A DNA stretch of 64,000 nucleotides from an uncultured Pontibacter sp. (GCF_947495565.1 NZ_CANLZM010000001.1:1-64000); one strand, 5' to 3'. Counted from the stretch's first letter, positions 43,794 to 55,500 are shown. Notes: generated by a model from the letters alone, not told the origin. Made by a program: numbers and translations.

Positions 43794-46700
43794 CTAACTG
43801 AATAATATGTCCTTGTAAGTTTTTTTATAGTTTTCGTACTGCGTCTGTAACCTGGAGAAGTTTTGCTCAACCTGCTCCAGATTATCATTTTTAATGTCGT
43901 GTTCTAGAACTTTGGCAAGTTCTGCCAGCGGATTAATGCCCAGCGTGAAGCCGGTTCCTTTAAGTTGATGCAATGTACTTAAAATACCTTTGTAATGTTG
44001 TACATCAAGTTCTTTTTTGGCTTCCTCAATCAATCCAGCGGCCTCTTCCTCAAACTCTGTATATAATTGCTTGATAAAATCCTCTCCACCTATCTCCTTT
44101 AGCTGCGCCACCACGTTTAAATCTATAATTGGATCCTGCGTCTCCGGTTCGGCTTCGGCCACAGCCTCATCTCCGGCCGGTTTCCAGGAGTTTTTTTCCC
44201 ACTTAGATATCATGGTATGCAGGTCAGAGCTCTTCACAGGTTTCGACACATAGTCGTCCATACCCTGGTTCATGAACTTTTCAGCGTCATCCTTCATGGA
44301 GTAGGCTGTCATGGCAACGATAGGAGGGCAGGCGGTGCCTAGTTTCTCCTTAATATGTTTTGTAGCCGTAACGCCGTCCATCTCCGGCATCTGGATATCC
44401 ATAAATATAATGTCATACTTGTTGTGGATGGCGTGGTCAATGGCTTCGTAGCCGTTCGAGGCAATATCGGTAATGCAGCCCAGGCGCTCCAACTGCTTCT
44501 GCGCAACTTTCTGGTTTATCTGGTTATCGTCTACCAACAGCACGTGCGGTGTAAACTGCAGTGTGCCCAATTCTTTTGGCTGCTGCTGGCGCTGCTTCTG
44601 CTCCTCCACCTCCGTGGCTGTAGCTACACGCACTTTAATGGTAAACCAGAACACGCTGCCCTCGCCCGGCTTTGACTCTACACCGATATCGCCGCCCAGC
44701 AGTTGAGAGAGCTGCTTGGATATGGCCAGCCCAAGACCTGTGCCGCCAAAGGTTTTCGTGGAGGAGTTGTCGAGCTGCGTAAAATCGGTGAACAGTAGCT
44801 GCTGGTCTTCCTGAGAGATACCGATTCCGGAGTCTTTTACCCGTACTTGTAGCCTGTAATAATCCCTGGTAAGCTGGTTGGCGGCAACATTTATACTTAC
44901 ATCGCCGGCATTGGTAAACTTGATGGCGTTGGAGGTGAGGTTTGATAGCACCTGCAGCAGCCTTGTTTCGTCGGTTACGACGTGGCGCGGCACATCCGGC
45001 TCTATGGTATAGGTAAAGTTGAGGTCTTTTTGCTGCGCCCGGTTAGCAAACAGCGAGTGTATTTTGATTAAGGTCTCGTGCAGGTCTACGCCGCTTTCGT
45101 GTATTACCAGCTTGCCAGCCTGTATTTTGCTCAGGTCCAGAATATCGTTAAGTATGGCCAGTAGCGCATCCGAAGATTTGCGTAGCGTATCGATATACTC
45201 GCTCTGCTCTGGATCAGTGTTTATCTGGCTCATCAGGTCTATCATACCGATAATGCCGTTCATAGGCGTGCGCAGCTCATGACTCATGTTAGCCAGAAAC
45301 TGAGTTTTCACCTTCAGTAGCGTTTCTGCTTCCTCTTTTGCGCTCAGCAAAGCCACTTGCGTACGCTTGAGTTCTGAAACGTCTCGGGCTACGCCCTCCA
45401 GCGCCACCGGCTCTCCTTGGTCGTTGTACACTAACCTGGCATCGAGTATAACGGTTTTATGGCTTCTGTCTTTGCAGACCATCTCCACTTCAATGTCGCG
45501 CACGCTCTGCACCTCCAGCACCAGGTCTCTGATTTGTTTCTGATATTCCGGTACAGTATAAAATCTTGCAGCATTGCTGCCCAACACTTCCTGCTCCTCG
45601 TACCCAAGCAACTGCGTAATGGAAGGGCTGACAATAAGCAGAATACCATTAAGGTTAGTGCGGTAATACACGTCCTGAAACGATTCGAAAATGTTTCTGA
45701 ATTTCTCCTCGTTTTCGGCCAATGCCAGCTGAGACCTTTTTTTGTCTGTTATATCCAGGGCTATACCAGATATTTCATCAAAGGTGCCGTCTACCAGGTA
45801 AATCGGGTTCAGGTACACTTCGCGCCAGCTTTCAGGGTAGTTCAGGTGGATTTCGAAGTGCTGCGGATGCCCCGCAAAGGCTTGTTTATACTTGTCCTCC
45901 CAAAAGGCATAGCTGCTTTCATGAATCATGGACTCGTCGTTCATGTGCATGTGCTGCTTTAGAGGGTTACCGCTACGGTCCTCAAAAGCCTGGGCAAAAT
46001 TCCGGTTAAAAGAGGTAAGCTCATAGTTGCGGTTAAGCGACCACATGTGATGCGTACCCGACTCAAAAATCGCGTTAAGGCGCGCGTTCTGGGTGTTTAT
46101 CTGCTCCTCATTCCGCTTACGCTCAATGGCCAGTGCTACCTGGTTCGATATAAAGTGCAGAATCTCAATATCAGTGCTGACGTAGGCTTCTGGGTTCTGG
46201 TAATCCTGCAGGGTGATAACTCCGATAATGCGGTCGCCGATGGCTAACGGTGAGCAAAGTATAACTTCCGGTATAGCTCCGTGTATACTCAGGTTCTCGC
46301 GGTTAGATAGCTCAAGCAGTTCCTGCTTCTGCATGTACAGCGGCTTACCTGTTTCTATAATATACTCAGACAAGCCCATTGAGAAGGGGCGCTTTACCTG
46401 TGGCTTAGCGGATTTATCTACAAACTGATCTACCAGGTACACAAAGTTCAGGTAGTTACGCTCATTATCGCACAGGGCAATAAAGATGTTGCGTGTCTCT
46501 ATAATCTTGCTCAGCTCGCGGTGAATGGCCGAGTAAAGCGAGTTAAGGTCTTTGCTGCTGATGGCTAGGTTGGCGATGCTATAGTATACTTTCTGAAGCC
46601 GCTCCGCTTTTATACGGTCCGTGATGTCGTGCAGAATGGCGCGGGTAGCCACAGGCCGGCCGTCTTGCCAGCTGCAGGTTATACTTCCGATCAGGTGCAC

Positions 46701-49013
46701 CGGCTTGCCGGCTTTAGTCAGGAACACCGTTTCGATCTTGTTCACATTCTCGCCCTTGTACAGGTTGCGCAGCTGGTAAATCAGCTTGGCCTTGTAATAA
46801 GGGTGCACAATATCATTCAGTGTCAGCGACTCAATATCCTGGTCCGTGTAACCGAGGCGGTCTTTCCAGGCTTTGTTTACGAAGATGAACTTGTTATCAA
46901 CCGAGATATTCTGGATAAGGTCGTGTGCATTGTCGAAGAGGTCCTGCAGGCGTATCTTGTTGTCCTTCAGGGCCTCCATGGCGATGCGCTTGTCCGTCAT
47001 GTCTTTGCCTACGCTGGTGACGCCGGTTACAAGGCCCTCAGAGTTATACTCGAACATGGAGTTCCAGCGGATGGTTTTCAGCTGCCCTGACTTTGTAACC
47101 ACGTCGCGCTCATAGTATGAGCTAAGCTGCTTTAGCTCTAAAGATTTTTTAAAATCCTGCAGACGCTGCGCGCGCTCCTGCTTGGGTACAAGTAGGTCAT
47201 GAAAGCTCTGCCCGATCAGCTCTTCTTCCGTGTATTCTACATACTTCAAGAAATAGTCGTTGGCAAAGGCAATCTTTCCTTCCGTGTCGAGGCTGTAGTA
47301 AATCAGGTTTACTTTGTCCAGGAAGGTGCGGAACTGGTTCATGGACTCATGGAGCACCTCCTCGCGCCGTCTTGTTTTTTGTGCGAGTTTGCGCTGGGTG
47401 ATATCACGCTTAAATACCTGAATGTATTTCTCTCCATCCAGTGTAAGCAAGTTTACTGTGAGCTCGGCATCAAACGGGGTGCCATCCTTACGTATGTTTT
47501 TCCATTCAAACGTAACCGATCGGCCTGTTTCCAGCACTTCGCGCATGATGCGTTCTGTCTTGTCCACTGAACGCTCTCCGTCCGGCTGAAACTCTGGGGA
47601 GTAGTCTATCGGCGATTTACCGATCAGATCCTCGCGGGTACAGCGGAAAAATTCAATGGCCTTGTCGTTGCACTCTATTATGACGCCATCTTTAAACAAA
47701 AGTATGGCGTCATAAGAAGCCTCAAACAGCAGTTTATACTTGTCTTCAGTATTCATGAGCTGCTGCTGCAGCCGGTGGCGGTCTATGTAATTACCAATGG
47801 CAGTGCCGATAAAGTCAAGCAGCGATATGAATGACTGTGTCATGCGGGGTTCGCTGTTTGGCCAGATCAGAATGAGTGCCAGTATTTTTTTATTTGTGGT
47901 GATAGGGACGATGGTGAGCGACCGGAGCAGTTGTTTTTGCAGCTGCTTTTGCAGGCTAGCCACGGCATGGCGCTTGTTTTCAGTGTGCAGGTGCTGCAGG
48001 TGTATGGGGTCCAGGCTCAGCTCATCCGGCAGCATCGGTGCGCCGACTTCCCCGGCAGAGTAAGACAGCTTGGCCAGGTTATCAAGAGAGTGTAAAGTAT
48101 AAACACAGCCGCCTTTTACATCGCTTTTCTCCAAAAGCTCGTCCAGCGTGTTGTGCAGAATATCGTTCTGGCTGTCGGAAGACGAAAGGTTGGTGATAAG
48201 CTGATTTACAAACTCCAGCTGGTGGTTTCGGAAACGTACATCCTGCTCGGTCTCGATCAACTCGTTCAGGTTTTTTACCGAGCCATAGAGAATTTCTTCT
48301 GACTTGAATTTTCCTTTCTGCAGCGTAATCTCAACGGGCAGCAGTTCGTGGTTTTCTTCGTGCAGCCACCATTCAAATTTTTGTTTGCTTTCCTGCAGCG
48401 CCTTCTTCAGCTGCCCTTTTAAAGCTACCCGCTCAAAGAGGTTAAGCTTAAAAGCCCTGAAAATAGACCTGCCGGCCAGCTGCTCTTTTGTTTGCCTCAC
48501 CAGCTTGAGGGCGGACTGGTTAATGTCTATAAACAAGCCGTCACAATCGAGCAGAAACATTGGCTCCGAGTTTTCCTCGAACACATCGTGGTAGCTGTCG
48601 CCGTCGTAAGGTAGCAATGCGGTGGTTTGCCCCACGTTTGCCAGCTCTACGCACACCAGGGTTTCATCCTGATAGTGCACCATGCGGCAACTATAGCTAT
48701 AAGAGCTGCAGTGCTCATCCTCATCCACATCCACAAGCCCAGTGAGTTTTCGCTTTTGCTGTAGCTTTAACATCAGGGCAGTGAATTTATCCTGAGAGAC
48801 ACCCAAGAGGCTACGCAGGCTGCGGGTAGTACTAAAATCGGAATCTGAGGTTTTATAGTTGCTGGTCTGCGCATTGGCGGCTAACACCAATCCGTTTGGC
48901 AAGGCCACAACCACACCGTGGTCAGGCTTTGCAAGTTGCACCAGCACCTGCAGTAAGCCAGAGGCAGATTGTACTGTTTTCTCGTCAGGTTGCCGATATT
49001 GAGTATGAGGCAT
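43794..49013 (-). CDS. Large hybrid sensor histidine kinase (PAS/GAF array, HisKA, HATPase, REC, Hpt)
   Basis: The 1739-residue cytoplasmic protein has no signal or membrane helix. Order, with rough residues: PAS-like (146-255), GAF (266-405), PAS (433-545), PAS (568-675), PAS (694-800), GAF (814-955), PAS (984-1095), PAS (1111-1215), HisKA with the phospho-His in SHELRTPMNG near 1244, HATPase with GGTGLGLAISKQL near 1428, receiver with FMDIQMPEMDG near 1537, and Hpt with LHQLKGTGFT near 1680. This is a complete multistep phosphorelay in one chain. Downstream come the receiver protein, the small unknown and the hydrolase with gaps of 3, 0 and -4 bases. The signal is unknown; PAS and GAF domains suggest redox, light or small-molecule ligands. 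Confidence 0.93.
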   Translation of the reverse strand: MPHTQYRQPDEKTVQSASGLLQVLVQLAKPDHGVVVALPNGLVLAANAQTSNYKTSDSDFSTTRSLRSLLGVSQDKFTALMLKLQQKRKLTGLVDVDEDEHCSSYSYSCRMVHYQDETLVCVELANVGQTTALLPYDGDSYHDVFEENSEPMFLLDCDGLFIDINQSALKLVRQTKEQLAGRSIFRAFKLNLFERVALKGQLKKALQESKQKFEWWLHEENHELLPVEITLQKGKFKSEEILYGSVKNLNELIETEQDVRFRNHQLEFVNQLITNLSSSDSQNDILHNTLDELLEKSDVKGGCVYTLHSLDNLAKLSYSAGEVGAPMLPDELSLDPIHLQHLHTENKRHAVASLQKQLQKQLLRSLTIVPITTNKKILALILIWPNSEPRMTQSFISLLDFIGTAIGNYIDRHRLQQQLMNTEDKYKLLFEASYDAILLFKDGVIIECNDKAIEFFRCTREDLIGKSPIDYSPEFQPDGERSVDKTERIMREVLETGRSVTFEWKNIRKDGTPFDAELTVNLLTLDGEKYIQVFKRDITQRKLAQKTRRREEVLHESMNQFRTFLDKVNLIYYSLDTEGKIAFANDYFLKYVEYTEEELIGQSFHDLLVPKQERAQRLQDFKKSLELKQLSSYYERDVVTKSGQLKTIRWNSMFEYNSEGLVTGVTSVGKDMTDKRIAMEALKDNKIRLQDLFDNAHDLIQNISVDNKFIFVNKAWKDRLGYTDQDIESLTLNDIVHPYYKAKLIYQLRNLYKGENVNKIETVFLTKAGKPVHLIGSITCSWQDGRPVATRAILHDITDRIKAERLQKVYYSIANLAISSKDLNSLYSAIHRELSKIIETRNIFIALCDNERNYLNFVYLVDQFVDKSAKPQVKRPFSMGLSEYIIETGKPLYMQKQELLELSNRENLSIHGAIPEVILCSPLAIGDRIIGVITLQDYQNPEAYVSTDIEILHFISNQVALAIERKRNEEQINTQNARLNAIFESGTHHMWSLNRNYELTSFNRNFAQAFEDRSGNPLKQHMHMNDESMIHESSYAFWEDKYKQAFAGHPQHFEIHLNYPESWREVYLNPIYLVDGTFDEISGIALDITDKKRSQLALAENEEKFRNIFESFQDVYYRTNLNGILLIVSPSITQLLGYEEQEVLGSNAARFYTVPEYQKQIRDLVLEVQSVRDIEVEMVCKDRSHKTVILDARLVYNDQGEPVALEGVARDVSELKRTQVALLSAKEEAETLLKVKTQFLANMSHELRTPMNGIIGMIDLMSQINTDPEQSEYIDTLRKSSDALLAILNDILDLSKIQAGKLVIHESGVDLHETLIKIHSLFANRAQQKDLNFTYTIEPDVPRHVVTDETRLLQVLSNLTSNAIKFTNAGDVSINVAANQLTRDYYRLQVRVKDSGIGISQEDQQLLFTDFTQLDNSSTKTFGGTGLGLAISKQLSQLLGGDIGVESKPGEGSVFWFTIKVRVATATEVEEQKQRQQQPKELGTLQFTPHVLLVDDNQINQKVAQKQLERLGCITDIASNGYEAIDHAIHNKYDIIFMDIQMPEMDGVTATKHIKEKLGTACPPIVAMTAYSMKDDAEKFMNQGMDDYVSKPVKSSDLHTMISKWEKNSWKPAGDEAVAEAEPETQDPIIDLNVVAQLKEIGGEDFIKQLYTEFEEEAAGLIEEAKKELDVQHYKGILSTLHQLKGTGFTLGINPLAELAKVLEHDIKNDNLEQVEQNFSRLQTQYENYKKTYKDILFS

Positions 49014-49238
49014 GATGGTATCCTATAAGTATAAAAGTATGCGGTTTGCAAAGAGCGGATCCGCATGTTATGCTAATTTCTTAATAAAGCGATAATTTAG
49101 CAAAAAATTGCTTTGCAGGCTATCGTACAACCTAAGTATAACCAATTTAAGCTCAGGATTGTGCATTGTGTTATACGCTACGCCAACTATTTTGCCGTAA
49201 TATGCGGAGCAGTAGTTTTTTGAAGTTCAGAACGATTT

Positions 49239-50168
49239 ATGGAAAGTATAACAAAGCAGAAGCAGCTGGTGGTGGTGGTAGGGCCGACGGCTGTAGGTAA
49301 GACAGACCTGTGCGTGCAGTTGGCCAAACATTACGGCACAGAGATCATATCGGCAGACTCACGCCAGTTTTTCAGGGAGATGAACATTGGTACGGCAAAG
49401 CCAATCCCCGAGGAGCAGCAAGGCGTGCCTCACCATTTTGTGGACTCCCATAGTATAACCGAAGCGTATAGCGCGGGAGCTTTTGAGCAGGATGTGCTGC
49501 TGTTGCTGGAGCAGTTGTTTCAGCAGCACGACGTGGTGATTATGACCGGTGGTTCCGGGCTTTACGTGCGGGCGGTGCTGGAGGGGATGGATGAGATGCC
49601 TGAAACTGACCCGCAGGTGCGGGAGGCGCTAACTAAACAGTACGAACAGGAAGGACTGCAGCCACTGCTGGACAACCTGCAAAACCTGGACCCTTTATAC
49701 TTTGAGCAAGTAGACAAAGCCAACCCGCAACGGGTGGTGCGTGCACTGGAAGTATGCCTGAGCAGCGGAAAACCGTACTCTTCCTTCCGAATAAGCGAAA
49801 AGCAGGAGCGCCCGTTCAACATCATTAAAATAGCTCTGAACCGAGACCGCAGCGAACTCTACAGCCGCATAGACCAACGCATGGACCTGATGCTGGCGCA
49901 GGGGCTGCTGGAAGAAGCTAAAAGCCTGTACCCGTACCGCGAGCACAATGCACTGCAAACTGTAGGCTACAAAGAGATATATGATTACCTGGAGGGCAAG
50001 TATGACTGGGAGGAAGCCGTGCGTCTGCTCAAGCGCAACAGCCGCCGGTACGCAAAGCGCCAGCTTACCTGGTTTAATAAAAATCCGGAAGAGTATGCCT
50101 GGTTCAGCCCGGTGCAGTGGCAGGAGCTTGTAGCGCACATAGAGAAAAGTATGGCTGAGAAAGCCTGA
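49239..50168 (+). CDS. miaA: tRNA dimethylallyltransferase MiaA
   Basis: The 309-residue protein has the P-loop GPTAVGKT (15-22), ISADSRQFFREMNIGTAKP and the C-terminal RRYAKRQLTWF, the classical MiaA motifs. It transfers an isoprenyl group from dimethylallyl diphosphate to adenosine 37 of tRNAs reading U-starting codons. It is a single gene, diverging from the kinase operon and converging with the tamA-like gene. No clear terminator is seen in the 40-base convergent gap. Confidence 0.96.
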   Translation: MESITKQKQLVVVVGPTAVGKTDLCVQLAKHYGTEIISADSRQFFREMNIGTAKPIPEEQQGVPHHFVDSHSITEAYSAGAFEQDVLLLLEQLFQQHDVVIMTGGSGLYVRAVLEGMDEMPETDPQVREALTKQYEQEGLQPLLDNLQNLDPLYFEQVDKANPQRVVRALEVCLSSGKPYSSFRISEKQERPFNIIKIALNRDRSELYSRIDQRMDLMLAQGLLEEAKSLYPYREHNALQTVGYKEIYDYLEGKYDWEEAVRLLKRNSRRYAKRQLTWFNKNPEEYAWFSPVQWQELVAHIEKSMAEKA

Positions 50169-50208
50169 GGTCTCTAACTATAAAAGCTGCCATGCTGTAA
50201 ACTACACT

Positions 50209-52587
50209 TTAGAACGGATACCCGATACCAATGTTGAGCACCATACCATAGTCGCCGCTGAAGCTGCCGTTAAATTTGTCCAGCACAAAACGCTCTCCTT
50301 TTGGTAAGTAAGGCACACGCACCGGTATACCTAAATCCAGGCGGATCACGAAGAACTCAATATCGATGCGCAATCCAAATCCAGTACCTACAGCCAACTC
50401 ATTCAGAAAATCGCTTGCCTCGAATTTTGCGCCGGGTTTGTTTAGGGAACCGTCTTCTTTAAAAGTATCGCGCAGCAGCCAGATATTACCTGCATCCGTA
50501 AATACAGCTCCTTTAAAGAACCCGAAAATAGGGAAACGGTATTCTAGGTTGGTTTCCAGTCTGATGTCACCGGTTTGGTCAAAAAACGAGAAAGTTTCTG
50601 ATGTGGACGGTTCGTAACTGCCGGGGCCAATGCTTCTGGCCCGGAATGCCCGAATACTGTTAGGCCCCCCAATAGAGAACTGCTTTACATAGGGCATGGT
50701 AGACGAGTTGCCGTAAGAGTACCCTACGCCGGTAGCCAGTCGCCAGACCAGTTGGCTCTCTTTCCCCAGGTTCAGGTAGTGCCTGAAATCGTTATCCAGC
50801 AAAACATATTGCGCATATCTGTCTCCGAACAAGGTGCGCGGATCATCATCTGTCGGAGTGTGGGCTCCTGCTAACGATTGAATGCCGCTAACCAGATTGC
50901 CGGAAACGTCCAGTGTTACTTTGTCAAAAATGTTGCTGGTCCGGTCTTTATGCATTTGGGTACTGTAGGTGAGCTGGTATATAGACCCAACAATAAACTG
51001 ACTTTCAAAACTGCTTTGTAGAAAAGGGTTGTCCTCCAGAAAATCCGCGAAGAACCTTGTGCTATCCACAAGCCTTACATACTGCAGGTTTATAGGAGTT
51101 ACATCAAAAGTAAGTTCTTCCTTCGGCCGCCAGGTATAGCCATAAGAGGCGTTGTAAGAGTTCATTCTGTAATAGCCGGAGCGGCTCAGGAAGTTAAAGC
51201 CTAGGCCTATGCGGGTTTGCGGCACAAACTCGGTGCGGAGGTTACGCAGGTTAAATGGCGACACAATCCGCGGAATGGCAAGGTTTGCCTGTACTCCTAA
51301 CTCGTAGGAGGTAAGGTTGGTGTTATCGGGCACCTCCACTTCCTCTGGGGCTGTGCCTGTGCCGCGCCCGCCCACCTGCGATTCGAAGCTGCCTGTCAGT
51401 TCCACGCTCAGTACTTCGGAGCCTTTAAAGGCGTTCCGGTTGCGGAAAGATACCTTAAGCCCTGGCCCCGCAAAATTGTTTGACTTACTGACCATCTGCG
51501 CCTCCGCCCGCAACGATTTCTTTAGAGCAGGGGTGAGGTAGACAAAGGCGTCCAGTTTCCCGGTATTGGCAGTGTCTCGTTCATAGTCTATGTTTACAAA
51601 CTTATAAGCCGAGAGTCCCGAAAGGCGCTTGATGGTGAGCAAGTGGTCTTCTCGGGTGTACAAACTATCCTGCTCCAGAAAAACACCGTCCAGCAGGTGC
51701 CGCGCCCGCACATAATTCTCATTCGGGATGTAGTGGTAGCCTCTAAAGTCGATGGTGTCGTTTGTGGAGAGGCTGTCGCCGATAGAGTAATTGGCGAAAA
51801 TAAAGATGTCATCTAAATCGTATGGCTGCAGCGCCTGCGCCGAGGCTGCATTCTTAACGCGCATCAGCACATCTGCCTGCCTATTGCCCACAGTGGTATC
51901 AACGCTGAATATCAGCAAATCAGGGCTGAAGTAGTAGTAGCCTTTGTTCTTGAGAGCGCCGTCAATCCGGATGCGCTCATCTGTCATCTTACTTAAATCA
52001 TAAGGTTCGCCGGGCTGCAGCAGCGACTCTGGCTTTGTCTGCTCAATAGCCTGGTGCACCGGAAGCGAATCGTTTAAAGTATACTTGATGTTGCGCAAAC
52101 GGTATGGCTCTCCTACACGAGCAGTCCAGTTGATGGTGGCTCTCTTCTTATTTACTTCTGTGGAGCTGGCTACGGTATTGTTAAAATAACCCCGGTTGTG
52201 CAGGCGGTTGCTCATAACCTGGCTTACGCTGCCAGTGTCTACTTCCGAGATAAGCACAGGCGGCTCTCCTAGCTTTGTCATGATCCAGTGGCTGAGACCT
52301 TTTTCCTTTTCAGTATAAAAGGCATTGTAGATGGCCAGTTTCGGGCGAAGGCCAAGTATGGATGCATTAGGCTCGGGACGTACAGTGGCGCTCAGCTCCG
52401 TCTCCATGTCGGCGCTTCGGTTGCTGCTGTCACTTTCGCCTTCAACTTTTACATTGTAACCGATAAAAAGGGCATCGTCTTCAGGCACAGTCTTGGTAAC
52501 GCTGCACCCTGCCAAAAGCAGCAAGAACAGCAGTAGCGATAGGGTAGAGGCACTTCTAAGCCTTGCAAGTGGGTAACTTTTTAGCAT
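50209..52587 (-). CDS. Omp85/TamA-like outer-membrane assembly lipoprotein
   Basis: The 792-residue protein has a lipoprotein signal with lipobox LLAGC near residue 28, POTRA-like segments (about 35-390, two or more), and a C-terminal 16-strand-type Omp85 barrel with FSIGGPNSIRAFRARSIGPG in the conserved loop. The chain ends in NIGIGYPF, an aromatic barrel signature. Lipidation is the usual state for this Bacteroidota branch, unlike enteric TamA. It starts six bases after the tamB-like gene, so the two form a translocation-and-assembly pair that places envelope proteins or lipids. Confidence 0.9.
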   Translation of the reverse strand: MLKSYPLARLRSASTLSLLLFLLLLAGCSVTKTVPEDDALFIGYNVKVEGESDSSNRSADMETELSATVRPEPNASILGLRPKLAIYNAFYTEKEKGLSHWIMTKLGEPPVLISEVDTGSVSQVMSNRLHNRGYFNNTVASSTEVNKKRATINWTARVGEPYRLRNIKYTLNDSLPVHQAIEQTKPESLLQPGEPYDLSKMTDERIRIDGALKNKGYYYFSPDLLIFSVDTTVGNRQADVLMRVKNAASAQALQPYDLDDIFIFANYSIGDSLSTNDTIDFRGYHYIPNENYVRARHLLDGVFLEQDSLYTREDHLLTIKRLSGLSAYKFVNIDYERDTANTGKLDAFVYLTPALKKSLRAEAQMVSKSNNFAGPGLKVSFRNRNAFKGSEVLSVELTGSFESQVGGRGTGTAPEEVEVPDNTNLTSYELGVQANLAIPRIVSPFNLRNLRTEFVPQTRIGLGFNFLSRSGYYRMNSYNASYGYTWRPKEELTFDVTPINLQYVRLVDSTRFFADFLEDNPFLQSSFESQFIVGSIYQLTYSTQMHKDRTSNIFDKVTLDVSGNLVSGIQSLAGAHTPTDDDPRTLFGDRYAQYVLLDNDFRHYLNLGKESQLVWRLATGVGYSYGNSSTMPYVKQFSIGGPNSIRAFRARSIGPGSYEPSTSETFSFFDQTGDIRLETNLEYRFPIFGFFKGAVFTDAGNIWLLRDTFKEDGSLNKPGAKFEASDFLNELAVGTGFGLRIDIEFFVIRLDLGIPVRVPYLPKGERFVLDKFNGSFSGDYGMVLNIGIGYPF

Positions 52588-52593
52588 ATCCTG

Positions 52594-55500
52594 TTATTCT
52601 GTACCTTCTTCTTGTAGTTTTTCTTCTTCTTTAAGCTCCTTTTCCTCTTCTCTGAACTCGCGGGCAGCTTCTATCCTGCGTTCTTCTTCTCTTCTGCGCC
52701 TGCCTTCCAAATCGCGGAACAGGTCTGAAAAGTTATTATACTCTCGCACATAGATCAGCGATACGCCCGTAGCGCGTACATCACCGCCTTCTATAAAGCC
52801 TTCGTATTGGTTGCGCTGGAAACCGCGTACACGCAGGCGGCCGTCTTCTGTTAAAGAGTACTCCACTGAAATATCGCCGCCAAAGCCGCTCATGGTTTGG
52901 TTAGACTGGCTGCCGCCTTCTAAGCCTATATCTGTACCCACACGAACGGTAAGCCTGTCGTTGAGGAACTGCTGGCGCATGGCCACATTCAAGTCTGTGC
53001 GTCCCTCCGCAGAGCCAGACGAATAATCCTGGTAAGAATCCACGCCTAGCTCAAGCCCTAAGCCGCCGGCGTAGCGGTTTGTAAGCTGGTTGAGCTGGTC
53101 GGTCATTACCTGGCCCAAGCTGTTTCTGGCCGTAGACTCAAAGCCGCCTCCCGAGCTTGTGAGCGGGTCAGGAGCCATAAATCGGTTGAGCACCAGCAGC
53201 GAGAACACCTGTTTATTCAGTTCAGATTCGTCCTGGCGAAGGTTGCCTAAGCTTGAAACCACCATTGGCGGCACGCTGCCCTGCTCTTCTTCCGGTAAAC
53301 GTATATCAAAGCTGATTTCAGGTGTCAGGATTTCGCCCCGCACAAAAACATACACCTGGAAAGGAACCTGATTTTGAAGATCGGGAGTTAGCGTACCTGC
53401 AGCCTGCGATGCTACCAGTTCCTGTGGTGCGGTCTCTACGTTATAGATGGCTGTAATATCCATGATAGCCTGTAGCGGATCTCCGGTCCAGTTGATGTAG
53501 CTGCCTTCTGCAATGTCCAGTTCGCGGGAAGCCAGGTCATAGAAGTCCATGCTATACTTGCCGTCTGAAACCGTAAAGCGTCCGCTCATGTTAATCTCGC
53601 CGCTAGGGCGCATGCCTATAAACAGCGGGTCTGCTGAGCCGCGTACAGTAAGCTGGTCGCCAGTAATTGGGTCAATAATAATAGTGATTGGTGTAGCGTC
53701 GGTTACGGTGATCTGCGCCTCAATATCAGCGCCAACAAAGCCAGTTACTTCTGTGGAGTCTTCTTGTTCTGCACGGATTACCCGGGTCATCTGCGGGTTC
53801 AAGTTAACAAACTCCACGATACCGTCGCGCTCAGCGGCCCCCACCTGGTCGGCAGGAATAACGGTTGTGAACTCAGAGCCGTCCAGTACGCGCGCATTTA
53901 CTTTAATAGCCGGCTGCGCCATGTCTCCTGTTATGGAAGCATTAGCGTTAACATAAACTGTGCCGTAGAAAAGGCTGTTATCCTGCGCGGTGGAGTTAAG
54001 CGCCAGAAAACGCTCCGTGTCTACTTCCAGCCCAAACTCAAAATCTGTGTAAGTCTCAGTCAGGATGTTGCCGTTGATGACCATATCGTTGCCCAGAGAA
54101 TCGGTGATGGTGAAGTTAGGGAAGCGGATGCCCTGCTCATTAAACTCCAGTTGCTCGTTCTGTAAGGTGAACAAGGAGCCCAGCATGGTAATGTTAAATT
54201 GCGCCTGATTAAAGTTGAGCTGCCCCTGAATGTTCGGTTGCTCCAAGGTGCCGGCAATGCGTAGATCGCCGGTGGCGCTGCCATCTAATTGGGTTACCAT
54301 ACCTGCCATAAAACCTTCCAGAGAAGCCATGTTCAGGTTATTGATGTTAGCATTCAGGTTCAGGAGCGTAGCGTTAGGCTGTGGTTCCATAAAACCGTTT
54401 ATCACTACCTGGTTGCTGTTGCCGGTTAAGCGGGCATCAATATTGTAACGGTTGTTGGTGCCGCTGCTGGCTTGCAAGGCTAAATTGCCTACGGGCACAC
54501 CTTCGTATGCAAAATCCGATATAGTTAGGTCCGACGTGAAAGCCAGGTTATCAGTCATGATGTTGCGCACTGTGGCAGTGCCGTTTATAGTACCGGCTAT
54601 CAAGCTATCCTGCGGCTCCTGAATGGTGCGCATCAGGTAGCCGATATCAACGTTTTCAAAATTGGCGGTTAGCGGCGCGTTCGGGGCAACAGGGCCTGTG
54701 CTGTTAAGTATGATGGCCTGGTTGCCGTACGCTAACCGGATGTTGTTGGCATAAAGAAGGTTTGTGTCGAACTGCAGGTAATTATCCTGCGGCACATCCC
54801 AGTCATCTCCGTTAATAACTAACTGATCCGGGTTTAAGGAGAAGCGGTAGCCGCGGTTCATACTATTTAAAACTCCTCCCAAAACCAGACGCTCGTCTTG
54901 CTGGGTGCTGTCTCCGGCAATAGTTAAACGCACTGCCAGTTCATTGTCACGTGCGGCGCCGTCAATCCGGATGTTATCAGCGGTTAAGGACGGCGAAAGC
55001 AGTTTCTGCAGGTTAAGGTCATAAGCCAATTGGTTTCTGTCGCCGCGCACTGCCAGGTCTATATTATGCAAAGTATAATCCGTGTAAACAATCTTGCTGA
55101 TGCGGCCATTTAGTGCCAGTTGCTGGTTATCGCCGTTATAAGTAGCTGTGATGGGGGTAGCTGGCTGTAGCTGTTCCAGACCTGGCACAAAAGAGGTGAT
55201 CAGGCCTGTCTGCTTCAGATCAATGGTGGCGGTGAAATCGTCCAGGCTTAAGTTTGCAGGGAAAGGCGGGTCTGGCTGCAGGTCCAGGTAATTGGAGAAG
55301 TGCTTCTGCAAGGCAGTGGGCAGCGTCGCCAGTGAGTTCCGGAACCTCATATCTGCATCTACTACGTCAGACTGTACCATAATTTCTGCTGTCTCGCCAC
55401 GTTGGGCCAGTGTCATTAACAAAGAGTCCACGGGGTAAGTAGTGCCGTTGTGCTGCACCTTTAGCTCTTGTGCCGCCAAACGACCGCTCAGCGTGCTGGC

